From Aestuariivita sp049276915 (GTDB lineage Bacteria; Pseudomonadota; Alphaproteobacteria; Rhodobacterales; Rhodobacteraceae), in NCBI RefSeq assembly GCF_049276915.1, contig NZ_JBASXK010000158.1:38621-102620 (forward strand): 64,000 nucleotides of DNA, written 5' to 3'. The translations under genes were made by a program, and so were the position numbers. The notes under the pieces are model-generated. The model saw only the letters and a list, made by a program, of their open reading frames with translations. It did not search any database and was not told the origin of the DNA. Below are positions 27,476 through 36,193 of the stretch, one piece after another (the first letter of the stretch is position 1; every line of letters begins with the position of its first letter).

Positions 27476-28665
27476 CCCACGCCTATCTTTGCGACGGGCT
27501 GCGCACGCCCATTGGCCGCTATGGCGGTGCCCTGTCCAGTGTGCGCCCCGATGACATGCTTGCCCATGTGATCGCCGAAGTCATGAAGGCCCACCCGAAC
27601 ATGCCAGTGGACGAAGTCCTGGCAGGTTGCGCCAATCAGGCCGGCGAAGACAATCGAAACGTGGCGCGTATGGCGGCATTGCTGGCAGGACTTCCCGACA
27701 CGGTTCCGGGAGGGACGATCAACCGGCTTTGCGGCTCGGGCCTTGATGCGGTCGGGACTGCCGCGCGCGCCGTGCGCACCGGCGAGGCCGATGTGGTGAT
27801 CGCCTGCGGCGTTGAATCGATGTCGCGCGCTCCGCTGGTCATGCCCAAGGCGGATGCCGCGTTCTCTCGCCGTGCCGAGATCTATGACACAACCATCGGC
27901 TGGCGCTTTGTGAACCGCCAGATGCACAAGCACTACGGCACCGATTCCATGCCCGAGACCGCCGAGAATGTCGCGACAGACTATGACATCACCCGCGACG
28001 CACAGGATGCTTTCGCGCTGCGCTCGCAAACACGGGCTCTGGCAGCAATCGCCAACGGTCGCCTGGCGCGCGAAATCACGCCTGTCGCGATCCCCCAGCG
28101 CAAAGGCGATCCGACGATCGTCGACACGGATGAACACCCCCGCCAGACCACATTGGAAAAACTGGCCAGCCTGCCTGCGCCCTTCCGTGAGGGTGGCTCG
28201 GTGACTGCTGGCAATGCCTCGGGTGTCAATGACGGGGCGGCGGCGGTGATTGTTGCATCACAGGCCGCCGTAGAAAAATATGGCCTGACACCGCGCGCGC
28301 GCATCACAGGGATGACCACCGTCGGTGTTCCGCCCCGCATCATGGGGATCGGTCCTGCGCCCGCCACCGAGAAGCTGATGGCGATGAACGGTCTGAGCAT
28401 TTCCGATATTGACCTGATCGAACTGAACGAGGCTTTCGCCGCACAAGGTCTGGCGGTAATGCGGCAGCTGGGCTTGCCCGATGACGCCGATCACGTGAAT
28501 CCGAACGGTGGTGCAATCGCGCTTGGCCACCCGCTGGGCATGTCAGGCACACGTCTGGCCCTCACCGCCTCCATCACCATGACCCAGAACGATCTCGATC
28601 GCGCCATCTGCACGATGTGCATTGGCGTTGGACAGGGCATCGCCCTGCTGCTGGAGAAAGCCTGA
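27472..28665 (+). CDS. paaJ: 3-oxoadipyl-CoA / 3-oxo-5,6-didehydrosuberyl-CoA thiolase
   Basis: A 397-residue thiolase. Catalytic residues are Cys in NRLCGSGLDAVG, His in LNEAFAAQGLAV with GGAIALGHPLG, and Cys in CTMCIGVGQG. In the phenylacetate route it cleaves the C8 ring-derived and C6 intermediates to acetyl-CoA and succinyl-CoA. PcaF of the beta-ketoadipate pathway is nearly indistinguishable; the name rests on its place between paaI and paaK. It overlaps both neighbours. Confidence 0.9.
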   Translation: MTHAYLCDGLRTPIGRYGGALSSVRPDDMLAHVIAEVMKAHPNMPVDEVLAGCANQAGEDNRNVARMAALLAGLPDTVPGGTINRLCGSGLDAVGTAARAVRTGEADVVIACGVESMSRAPLVMPKADAAFSRRAEIYDTTIGWRFVNRQMHKHYGTDSMPETAENVATDYDITRDAQDAFALRSQTRALAAIANGRLAREITPVAIPQRKGDPTIVDTDEHPRQTTLEKLASLPAPFREGGSVTAGNASGVNDGAAAVIVASQAAVEKYGLTPRARITGMTTVGVPPRIMGIGPAPATEKLMAMNGLSISDIDLIELNEAFAAQGLAVMRQLGLPDDADHVNPNGGAIALGHPLGMSGTRLALTASITMTQNDLDRAICTMCIGVGQGIALLLEKA

Positions 28666-29975
28666 TGAAAGATCTCACCCCACGCCGCGAAGACCTGAAC
28701 CCGATCGAGATCGCCTCACGCGACGAGATCGCCGCGCTACAGCTTGATCGTCTGAAATGGTCGCTGAAACATGCCTATGACAACGTCCCCCATTACAAGG
28801 CAAGCTTTGATGCGGCAGGTGTTCACCCCGATGACCTGACCAGTCTGGAAGACCTTGCAAGGTTTCCCTTCACCGTCAAAAAAGACCTGCGCGACAATTA
28901 CCCGTTTGGCATGTTCGCTGTCCCGCGCGATCAGGTGGCGCGTATCCACGCCTCTTCTGGCACCACAGGCCAACCGACAGTTGTCGGCTATACCCAGAAA
29001 GACCTCGATGTCTGGGGCGAAGTGGTCGCGCGGTCCCTGCGCGCGTCCGGCCTCAGACCGGGTGACTTGCTTCACAATGCTTATGGCTATGGTCTCTTTA
29101 CCGGAGGTCTGGGAATTCATCTGGGCGCAGATGCACTGGGGCTCACGACAGTTCCGATCTCGGGCGGCATGACCCAGCGCCAGGTCCGCCTCATCGAGGA
29201 TTTCAAACCCAAAGGCATCACCGTGACGCCGTCCTACGCGCTGTCGATACTTGATGAATACGCGGCTCAAGGCCTTGATCCGCGCGAAAGCTCCCTGGAA
29301 GTCGGCATCTTTGGCGCAGAGCCCTGGACCAATGCCATGCGCATGGAAATCGAGCAGGCCTTTGATATGCATGCGGTCGACATCTATGGGCTGAGCGAAG
29401 TCATGGGTCCCGGTGTCGCCAATGAATGCGTGGAGACCAAAGACGGCCTTCACATCTGGGAAGACCATTTTTATCCCGAGATCATCAACCCCGAGACCGG
29501 CGAGGTCGTTGCCGATGGCGAGATCGGGGAACTTGTCTTTACCTCGCTCTCCAAGGAAGCCTTTCCGATCATCCGCTATCGCACCCGCGATCTGACCCGA
29601 CTTTTGCCCGGTACGGCCCGATCGATGCGGCGGATGGAAAAGGTCACCGGGCGGAGCGACGACATGATCATCCTGCGCGGTGTCAATGTCTTCCCCACCC
29701 AGATCGAAGAACAGTTGATGACTGTCAAAGGCCTTGCCCCGCATTTCCAGATCGAACTCTCGCGCCCTGACCGGATGGATCAGATGCGTGTATTGACCGA
29801 AGCAGCCGAAGGCTTTTCGGGCAAAGATGATCGCGCCCATGCAGCCGCCGATCTGGCGCATAAGATCAAGGCTTCAGTCGGTATTTCGGTCAAGATCGAT
29901 GTGGCCGATCCCGGCGGTGTGGAACGCTCGCAAGGGAAGGCCGTCCGCATTCTGGACAAGCGCCCCAAGACCTGA
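28665..29975 (+). CDS. paaK: Phenylacetate--CoA ligase
   Basis: A 436-residue ANL enzyme that activates phenylacetate with ATP and CoA. It has the nucleotide loop HASSGTTGQPTVVGYT, the YGLSEVMGPGV segment and the C-terminal GRSDDMIILRGVNVFPTQIE. Length matches PaaK. The start overlaps the thiolase stop (TGATG) and its stop overlaps the TetR start, so the run from paaI to the regulator is translationally coupled. Confidence 0.95.
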   Translation: MKDLTPRREDLNPIEIASRDEIAALQLDRLKWSLKHAYDNVPHYKASFDAAGVHPDDLTSLEDLARFPFTVKKDLRDNYPFGMFAVPRDQVARIHASSGTTGQPTVVGYTQKDLDVWGEVVARSLRASGLRPGDLLHNAYGYGLFTGGLGIHLGADALGLTTVPISGGMTQRQVRLIEDFKPKGITVTPSYALSILDEYAAQGLDPRESSLEVGIFGAEPWTNAMRMEIEQAFDMHAVDIYGLSEVMGPGVANECVETKDGLHIWEDHFYPEIINPETGEVVADGEIGELVFTSLSKEAFPIIRYRTRDLTRLLPGTARSMRRMEKVTGRSDDMIILRGVNVFPTQIEEQLMTVKGLAPHFQIELSRPDRMDQMRVLTEAAEGFSGKDDRAHAAADLAHKIKASVGISVKIDVADPGGVERSQGKAVRILDKRPKT

Positions 29976-30544
29976 TGCCACGCGGGATCGCAAAGGATCA
30001 CGATGAAAAACGCGCGGCCCTGCGCAAGGGGGCAGCGGCATATTTTGCCACCCATGGCTATGACCGCGCCTCGATGACTGGCGCGGCGCGGGACTGCGGC
30101 GTCTCCAAGGCGCTGATCTATCACTACTATGACAGCAAGGAGGCCCTGCTCTTTGATATCCTCGACACCCATCTGTCGGAATTGGTGGATGTGGTGGATG
30201 ATGCGAAATCCGAAGGCCTGCCGGGCCTGATCCGCGCGATCCTCGCCGCCTATGAGGACGCGGATGCAGAACACAAACTGCAGCTGGATGCGCTTGCGAC
30301 CCTGCCACCCGAGATGCAGACCCCCCTGATCACCCTGCAACGCCGGCTGGTCGCGATCATGTCCGATGCGGTGACGTCAGAGCGCCCGGACCTGCCCCCG
30401 GACCGTCTGCGCGCCGTGACGATGACGGTCTTCGGCATTCTCAACTGGTTTTACATGTGGCATCGCCCCGGCAAGGGCCTGAGCCGCGCGGCCTATGCCG
30501 ATCTGGCGGCGGAGTTTGTCCGGGGTGGGATTGCGGCAGCCTGA
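29975..30544 (+). CDS. TetR/AcrR-family regulator
   Basis: A 189-residue TetR regulator. The N-terminal helix-turn-helix is AAYFATHGYDRASMTGAARD followed by CGVSKALIYHYYDSKEALL. The C-terminal domain is helical and ligand-binding. Being co-transcribed with paaK suggests it senses an acyl-CoA of phenylacetate catabolism (inference). The palindrome at 26988 is a plausible target. It starts at the TGATG overlap with paaK and ends in a short convergent gap before imuB. Confidence 0.88.
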   Translation: MPRGIAKDHDEKRAALRKGAAAYFATHGYDRASMTGAARDCGVSKALIYHYYDSKEALLFDILDTHLSELVDVVDDAKSEGLPGLIRAILAAYEDADAEHKLQLDALATLPPEMQTPLITLQRRLVAIMSDAVTSERPDLPPDRLRAVTMTVFGILNWFYMWHRPGKGLSRAAYADLAAEFVRGGIAAA

Positions 30545-30593
30545 GCGGATGCGGTTTCAGTCAACCAAATCAGGCTGACGGCAGATGTCAGGC

Positions 30594-32252
30594 TCACGCG
30601 AAACTTCCCTGACAAAACCACCCCGAAGACATCGTCCCCCCATGTCCGTAAAACAGCCACAACCGCTCGCCCTGCGCGGTGGTCACGACCCAGTAATCCC
30701 GTACACCCGAACGCCAATTGGGATCATCCAGCCACCATTCCGGCGCAATCCGTTCCGGCCCCGTGGCCTGAAGCAATTGCCAGTCACGCCCCCGCCAGCG
30801 AAACTGCGCTGAAAGCTGCGGGACATCCAAAGCCTGAACCGGTTCAGGGTGCCACAGGCACAGGGGGCGCGGCACCGGTGGGACCGGCCAATCCGGGGCC
30901 GGGTCTGACCAGGCCGCAGCCATGATCTTTGATGTCTTTTCCGGGATATGGCTGGAGGCCGGATGCAGGCGTGTAATCGCCTCCAAACCCACGCGCGCAC
31001 CCAGTTTGCCGATCAGATCATCCATGGCCGTATTGCTTGCAAGCCGCATGGTGACCGCGCGCCCGGCATCGGCATGACCGACTGTGGTGCGGACCTGCAG
31101 CAATTCTGTCTCCACCGCTTCGATCCGCAGCATGTCGATGCCAAAGCCCGCGTCGATACCGCCAAGCTTGAGCGCCAGAAGAGGCCGGATGCGATCAGGC
31201 GTATGAGCCGGGCGCGCCAGACCCACGGTCACCACTTCGGCCGCTTGATCAGTGCGATGCGCTTCCAGCCGTATACTGCGCGCACCCCGGCCCTGCGCCT
31301 CCAGTTTCTCGCACAGACGCGGCAACATCCGGTCAATCGCAGCCAGCAAATCTTCCTCCAGACCAATGGGGTCCGGCATTGTCATCCGCATCGCGAAATG
31401 GAGCGGCGGGCGCGCCGGAGAGACCGGTTCCGGCGCACTGCCCATGGCCTGATCCAGGCGTAGCACCAGCCCCTTGCCAAACCGCCGCGCCAGCCCGGCA
31501 CGGGGTTGACCCAGCAGATCACCGATGCGTCGCAGGCCCAGACGGCCCAATTGTGCAACCATTTCCGCGTCCAGCCGCAACGCTGCGACAGGCAAGGGGC
31601 TCAGCGCCCCATAGCTCTGCCCCGGAGGCGCGATAGAGGCCACATCCACAGTATCCGCCCTGACCTCATCGGGCGCTGTACCGCCCTTGTTCGAATGTCT
31701 CCTGCGCACCGCCCGCGAGCGCGTCGCGCGCGCCTCCTGATCTATCGCATCGCCCGAGCGCTGCCCCCCCGGCCTGCGCCCGGCATAGCGCGCCAAAGCC
31801 CAAGCCGCGCCACGGCTGTCCGCCAGCCCAATACGCACCGTCAGCCCCAGATCGGCACAATCCGTCTGCACCACGCCACACAGCGCCTTTTCTCCCCCAA
31901 AGAGATGCGCACAGCCTGTCAGATCGACGATCAAGCCATCCTGCCCCTCTTGCGCCACCCAGGGTGAGAATTTGCCTGCCCAGCGCCTCAGCGCCATCAG
32001 GAACTGAGTCTCGGCAGGGATGTTGCGACTTTTCGTCAGAAGATTCGCACACATCGCATGGGCATCCCGCAGGGGCTGGCCAATATAAAGGCCAGCCGCC
32101 TCACCCTGTTGATTGAGCGACGAGATAACCTGTGCATTGCGCTCCTCGGCGACGATGGCCAGTGGGATGTCGTCCAGACCATGGCCCATACGCATCAGGC
32201 GTTCTGCACCAAGACGGGGAAACCAAAGAGACAGGGTGCGGCGGTTGGGCAT
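30594..32252 (-). CDS. imuB: ImuB-like Y-family DNA polymerase homologue
   Basis: A 552-residue protein beginning MPNRRTLSLWFPRLGAERLM. It has Y-polymerase order (palm, a helix-hairpin-helix around LGRLGLRRIGDLLGQPRAGL, little finger) but lacks the catalytic acidic cluster: the usual DE pair is replaced in VDLTGCAHLFGG. This is normal for ImuB, which links the beta clamp, ImuA and DnaE2 in SOS mutagenesis. The Arg/Lys-rich insert near residues 170-190 is unusual. Neither imuA nor dnaE2 is next to it here. A GTTC-N5-GTTC sequence lies just upstream. Confidence 0.88.
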   Translation of the reverse strand: MPNRRTLSLWFPRLGAERLMRMGHGLDDIPLAIVAEERNAQVISSLNQQGEAAGLYIGQPLRDAHAMCANLLTKSRNIPAETQFLMALRRWAGKFSPWVAQEGQDGLIVDLTGCAHLFGGEKALCGVVQTDCADLGLTVRIGLADSRGAAWALARYAGRRPGGQRSGDAIDQEARATRSRAVRRRHSNKGGTAPDEVRADTVDVASIAPPGQSYGALSPLPVAALRLDAEMVAQLGRLGLRRIGDLLGQPRAGLARRFGKGLVLRLDQAMGSAPEPVSPARPPLHFAMRMTMPDPIGLEEDLLAAIDRMLPRLCEKLEAQGRGARSIRLEAHRTDQAAEVVTVGLARPAHTPDRIRPLLALKLGGIDAGFGIDMLRIEAVETELLQVRTTVGHADAGRAVTMRLASNTAMDDLIGKLGARVGLEAITRLHPASSHIPEKTSKIMAAAWSDPAPDWPVPPVPRPLCLWHPEPVQALDVPQLSAQFRWRGRDWQLLQATGPERIAPEWWLDDPNWRSGVRDYWVVTTAQGERLWLFYGHGGTMSSGWFCQGSFA

Positions 32253-32334
32253 GGCGGATCATATCAAGGTTCTAAATGTTCCTGTTATGGTCCGATTTAG
32301 CGCGCAGGATGACTTGAGTCGAGTCACCAGCAGA

Positions 32335-32366
32335 AAGCGCGGGGAAATTCCTGTTTCCCCGCGCTT
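32335..32366 (-). terminator. Hairpin terminator after the M16 gene pair
   Basis: AAGCGCGGGGAAA (32335-32347) pairs perfectly over 13 bases with 32354-32366 around a six-base loop. It lies 38 bases past the stop of the second M16 gene and upstream of imuB. The following T run on the minus strand is short (CTTTCT), so termination may be partial. Confidence 0.7.
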
Positions 32367-32403
32367 GATTGTTGAAAAGGAGCGCCTTGCCAGGCCCTTG
32401 CGT

Positions 32404-33717
32404 CTATTCGGTTGCGACAGGCAGCCCTTCGGGCTGGCCAACCACGACAAAGCGCAGGTTCTCAGGCTGCAGAACACGCTCTGCCACCCGCGAGATATCC
32501 TCAAGCGTCACCGCATTCACTTTGTCATTCCGGGTCGTGATGTAATCCAAACCCAGACCCTGCATCTGCATTGCCGTCATGATGCTTGCAATCTGCCCAT
32601 GGCCGTCAAAACGCAGTGGATAGGCTCCCGTCAGATAGGTCTTGGCCGCATCCAGTTCTTCGGCCGTGACGCCCTCGGTGGCCATGCGCGCCCATTCCGC
32701 CTTGATCACCTCGACCGCTTCCGCCACCCGATTATTGGCCGAGGCCACACTGCCCATGTAAACCGCGGCCAGATCCTTGGGCAGCAGATAGGAATACACC
32801 CCATAGGTCAGGCCGCGTTTCTCACGCACCTCGGTCATCAGACGGCTTTCAAAACCGCCCCCACCCAGAATGTGGTTCATCACGAACGCCGCAAAGAAAT
32901 CCTCATCATCCCGTTCGATCCCGATATGGCCGAACAGCGCAACAGATTGCGGCGTATCGTAGGGAACAACCGTCACACCCCCGCTCAGCGTCACCTGGGC
33001 CGGACCGGGAATAGGAGCACCGGTTTCAGGCAGATCACCAAGCAGATCGTCCAGAAAGACGCCCAGCTCTTCCGCGGTGATATCGCCAACGGCCCCGACA
33101 TAAAGCCGATCCCGCGCGAGGGCACCAAGATGCGCCGCCTGCAGATCCTCGCGTGTGAGGGCGGCGACACTGTCGACCGTCCCCTTGCCTGAACGTCCAT
33201 AGGGGTGATCGCCATAGGCCATCGCCGAGAATGTGATGCCCGCAATGTCATTGGGGTCCTGCGCATCAGACCGCAGGCCTGAAAGCACCTGTTGGCGCAC
33301 GCGCTCGATCGCGTCTGCATCAAAGCGCGGCTGCGTCAACGCCAGCTTCAACAGAGCCGCCGCTTCGTCGCGGTTTTCACTCAGGAAGCGGGCCGAGATC
33401 GAGACATCATCATCGCTGGAGTCAAATCTGATCGAGGCCGCCAGCGATTCCAGCGAGCGCGCGAATTCACGTGCATCCAGATCACCGGCCCCTTCTTCGA
33501 GAAGTCCCGCCATCAGGTTGGTCGCGCCCTGCGCATTCACATCATCCAGAGACGTTCCCCCACGAAACCTCAACTCGAGCGCCATGAAGGGAATCGAGTG
33601 ATCTTCGACCAGCCAGGCGGTGATGCCGCCCGGGGTTTCAACGGCCTTTATGTCCACATCCGCCCAGGCGGGTGACAGCAGCACGACGCTGAAAACAGCT
33701 GCAAGAAAGCGGATCAT
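32404..33717 (-). CDS. M16-family peptidase homologue, inactive partner
   Basis: A 437-residue exported protein with a signal peptide (MIRFLAAVFSVVLLSPAWA). It has the M16 fold, but the zinc motif is lost: the position of HxxEH reads NLMAGLLEEGAG. The family fingerprint YGDHPYGRSGKG and GGGGFESRLMTEVREKRGLTYGVY remain. It pairs with the active upstream M16 gene, whose stop overlaps this ATG (ATGA), as in heterodimeric processing peptidases. It is likely periplasmic. Confidence 0.88.
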   Translation of the reverse strand: MIRFLAAVFSVVLLSPAWADVDIKAVETPGGITAWLVEDHSIPFMALELRFRGGTSLDDVNAQGATNLMAGLLEEGAGDLDAREFARSLESLAASIRFDSSDDDVSISARFLSENRDEAAALLKLALTQPRFDADAIERVRQQVLSGLRSDAQDPNDIAGITFSAMAYGDHPYGRSGKGTVDSVAALTREDLQAAHLGALARDRLYVGAVGDITAEELGVFLDDLLGDLPETGAPIPGPAQVTLSGGVTVVPYDTPQSVALFGHIGIERDDEDFFAAFVMNHILGGGGFESRLMTEVREKRGLTYGVYSYLLPKDLAAVYMGSVASANNRVAEAVEVIKAEWARMATEGVTAEELDAAKTYLTGAYPLRFDGHGQIASIMTAMQMQGLGLDYITTRNDKVNAVTLEDISRVAERVLQPENLRFVVVGQPEGLPVATE

Positions 33718-35057
33718 TGCAGAACCTCCTCTGCCTGCATCAGCCAACCCGTGACTGACGCTTCCGGACGTAATACGGCACGCGCCGCCTCGACGATGTC
33801 CTCGGCCGTAACCGCCTGCAGAATATCCGGCCAGGCCTGAACATCCGCAATTGTCAGACCCGAGGTCAACGCGCGACCATAGCGGTTGGCAATGCCTTCG
33901 GCATTGTCGCGCGCATAGATTTCCGAGGCACGCAACTGCATCTTGATCCGGTCAAGCTGTTCTGCGTCGACACCATCCTCGATGAACTGGGCCAGTGCAG
34001 TATCCATTGCCGCTTCGGCCTCTTCCAACGTCACATTCGGAGCCGGCACAACGATGACATCAAAGCTGGTATCATCCAGTGACACCCCGCTGTAAAAAGC
34101 GCCCGTGAAGACCGCGACCTGGCTGTCAAACTGCAGCTTTTCCGCCAGGTAGGACGTCGTGCCCCCGCCCAGAATCTCCGCCAGGAACACCAAGGCAGCC
34201 GCCTTTTCCTGTGCACCGCTGTCGCGTTCAGGTGCGATATAGGACCGGCTCACATAGGGCTGTGCCACGCGTGCGTCGCGATAGATCACACGCCGCTCGG
34301 CCCGCTGGGGCGGCTCTTGCGAGCGGATACGCTCGGGCAGAGCGGGATTTGCAGGGATCACGCCATAGTGGATTTCGGCCAATGCGCGCACCTCTTCAGG
34401 ATCGACATCCCCTGACACGATCAGGATCGCGTTGTTGGGCGAATAATGGATGTCATAGAAGGATATTGCATCCTCCATATCCAGCGCCTCCATTTCATGA
34501 CGCCAGCCGATGATCGGCACGCCATAGCGATGGTTGAGATATTGCGCGGCGTTCATCTGTTCCGAGAACAAGGCGCGCGGGTTGTTTTCCACACGCTGGT
34601 TGCGCTCTTCCAGGATGACCTGGCGCTCGGTGACGATGTCACGCTCGGTAAGGCGGATGTTGACCATGCGATCGGCCTCCATCTGCATCATGAGATCCAG
34701 GCGGTCCGCGGCAACGCGTTGGAAATAGGCCGTGTAATCCCAGCTGGTAAAGGCATTGTCGCGCCCCCCATTGGCCGCGACGGTGGCCGAAAGTTCACCG
34801 GATTCAAGCGTATCCGTTGCCTTGAACAACAAGTGCTCAAGGAAATGCGCCACACCCGATGATCCGATTGGTTCATCTGCCGATCCAGCCCGGTACCAGA
34901 CCATGTGCTGCACCACCGGCACGCGGTGATCTTCGATCACCACCACCTGCATACCATTGTCCAGCTCAAAGCTGGTGACAACATCGTCAATCTCTTGCGC
35001 ATGCGTGAGCGAAGTGGCCACGCTCAGACCCAAAGCCAACGTGATGGCACGCAACAT
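33714..35057 (-). CDS. M16-family zinc peptidase, active partner
   Basis: A 447-residue periplasmic insulinase-family protease. The signal peptide is MLRAITLALGLSVATSLTHA. The inverted zinc motif is HFLEH (His71, Glu74, His75), with the distal Glu in the helix after ERQVILEERNQRVE. The C-terminal half has GGGTTSYLAEKL. Such proteins degrade peptides or process exported proteins. It overlaps the inactive paralogue downstream. Confidence 0.92.
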   Translation of the reverse strand: MLRAITLALGLSVATSLTHAQEIDDVVTSFELDNGMQVVVIEDHRVPVVQHMVWYRAGSADEPIGSSGVAHFLEHLLFKATDTLESGELSATVAANGGRDNAFTSWDYTAYFQRVAADRLDLMMQMEADRMVNIRLTERDIVTERQVILEERNQRVENNPRALFSEQMNAAQYLNHRYGVPIIGWRHEMEALDMEDAISFYDIHYSPNNAILIVSGDVDPEEVRALAEIHYGVIPANPALPERIRSQEPPQRAERRVIYRDARVAQPYVSRSYIAPERDSGAQEKAAALVFLAEILGGGTTSYLAEKLQFDSQVAVFTGAFYSGVSLDDTSFDVIVVPAPNVTLEEAEAAMDTALAQFIEDGVDAEQLDRIKMQLRASEIYARDNAEGIANRYGRALTSGLTIADVQAWPDILQAVTAEDIVEAARAVLRPEASVTGWLMQAEEVLQ

Positions 35058-35139
35058 AGGCGGTTCCTCCTGTCAGGTTGAAACTGAACCTACGTCTTGT
35101 CTCGCGCCATTCAAGCGGTCATGGCGGATTTGTGAGGGC

Positions 35140-35652
35140 TCATTGAAACTCGGGGGGTGCCGAGGGGGTCGCAATGCCGGCACCGCGGAACTGACGCTCG
35201 ACCTCGAAGGGGTTGAGCATCTGTTGGTTATAGACCTGATTGTACCGATCTGTCCGGAACAGACGGAACTGTGTCAGTCGCCCGCGACGGTTGCGGAAAT
35301 CCTGATCTTCCTGCGCAAGAGTCTGGCGGATGTTCTCAGGTACGCCATTGCGGCTCGCGTAGGTGACCAGCCCGCCATCCGAAGACGGCACCCCCTGATC
35401 TTCCAGCGCCGAGGCGCGTCCGCCAAGCGCCACAATGGCGTCCACATTGGGCTGTGGGTCGGTGCGGTTGGTGCCACCTGGCGTCGGTTCAGGCAGTTCA
35501 GCAAAATTGGCAGGCTGTGTCAGAGGCTTGACCGGCATGATCAGGAATTCATCAGGACCCGCACCATTGGTGCGCAGATCACGCAGACCCGCGTTCGAAC
35601 ATCCGGCAACTGCCAGAACCGCTATCAAAAGTGCACATCGGGACAAGGCCAT
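35140..35652 (-). CDS. DUF3035 lipoprotein
   Basis: A 170-residue predicted lipoprotein: MALSRCALLIAVLAVAGCSN gives a lipobox (LAVAGC) with Cys18 as the lipidated residue. The mature part is polar with DEFLIMPVKPLTQP, which marks DUF3035. Function is unknown; envelope location is inferred. The ATG at 35652 has GGAGG six bases upstream; a GTG at 35658 sits too close to that site. It lies between lspA, whose product matures lipoproteins, and the M16 pair. Confidence 0.87.
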   Translation of the reverse strand: MALSRCALLIAVLAVAGCSNAGLRDLRTNGAGPDEFLIMPVKPLTQPANFAELPEPTPGGTNRTDPQPNVDAIVALGGRASALEDQGVPSSDGGLVTYASRNGVPENIRQTLAQEDQDFRNRRGRLTQFRLFRTDRYNQVYNQQMLNPFEVERQFRGAGIATPSAPPEFQ

Positions 35653-35703
35653 TGCCACCCTCCAGACCGTTCAGGGACTATCTAGCGGAACCGAACTCCA
35701 AGG

Positions 35704-36183
35704 TCACGCAGCGTTTTTACCTCGGTCGCGACCTTCAAACAAGATCAGACCGATGGCTCCGGCAAAGATGAAGATATCCGCTATGTTGAACACATAGGGA
35801 TTGTTGATCCCGCAGCAGGACATGTTCAGGAAATCCACCACAAATCCATAGGCGATCCGATCCACCACATTGCCCAGGGCACCACCGATCAGAAAACCCG
35901 CCGACATCGTCATCCAGCGATTGTCCTGAAACCGGCGTATCCACCAGAGCACACCCAGAACAACAAGAATTGAAAATACGACAAGCACCCAGCGCATCAC
36001 ATCGGGCGCATCGCCGAAAAGGCCGAAGTTTATGCCGCGGTTCTCGCCGTAACGGAACTGCAACAGCGGTGGAAAGACGTCGATACCGGAAATCTGACTG
36101 AGGCTGAGCACATGCAACATGACATATTTGCTGGCCTGATCCAGAAGGAAGGCCCAGAACCCGGCCCAGAAAACCAATCGCAT
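35704..36183 (-). CDS. lspA: Lipoprotein signal peptidase (signal peptidase II)
   Basis: A 159-residue inner-membrane aspartic protease with four hydrophobic segments. Conserved blocks are the LLDQASKYV start, GALGNVVDRIAYGFVVDFLN with both catalytic Asp residues (VVDR and VVDF), and NIADIFIFAG. It removes signal peptides from lipidated prolipoproteins; the adjacent DUF3035 lipoprotein is a likely client. It follows purH by ten bases. Confidence 0.95.
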   Translation of the reverse strand: MRLVFWAGFWAFLLDQASKYVMLHVLSLSQISGIDVFPPLLQFRYGENRGINFGLFGDAPDVMRWVLVVFSILVVLGVLWWIRRFQDNRWMTMSAGFLIGGALGNVVDRIAYGFVVDFLNMSCCGINNPYVFNIADIFIFAGAIGLILFEGRDRGKNAA

Positions 36184-36193
36184 CCTCTGCCTC

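Noticed and set aside
32268..32282. GTTC-N5-GTTC upstream of imuB as a LexA box
   Set aside because: The alphaproteobacterial SOS box I know is GTTC-N7-GTTC. The spacing here is two bases short, so I do not call an operator.
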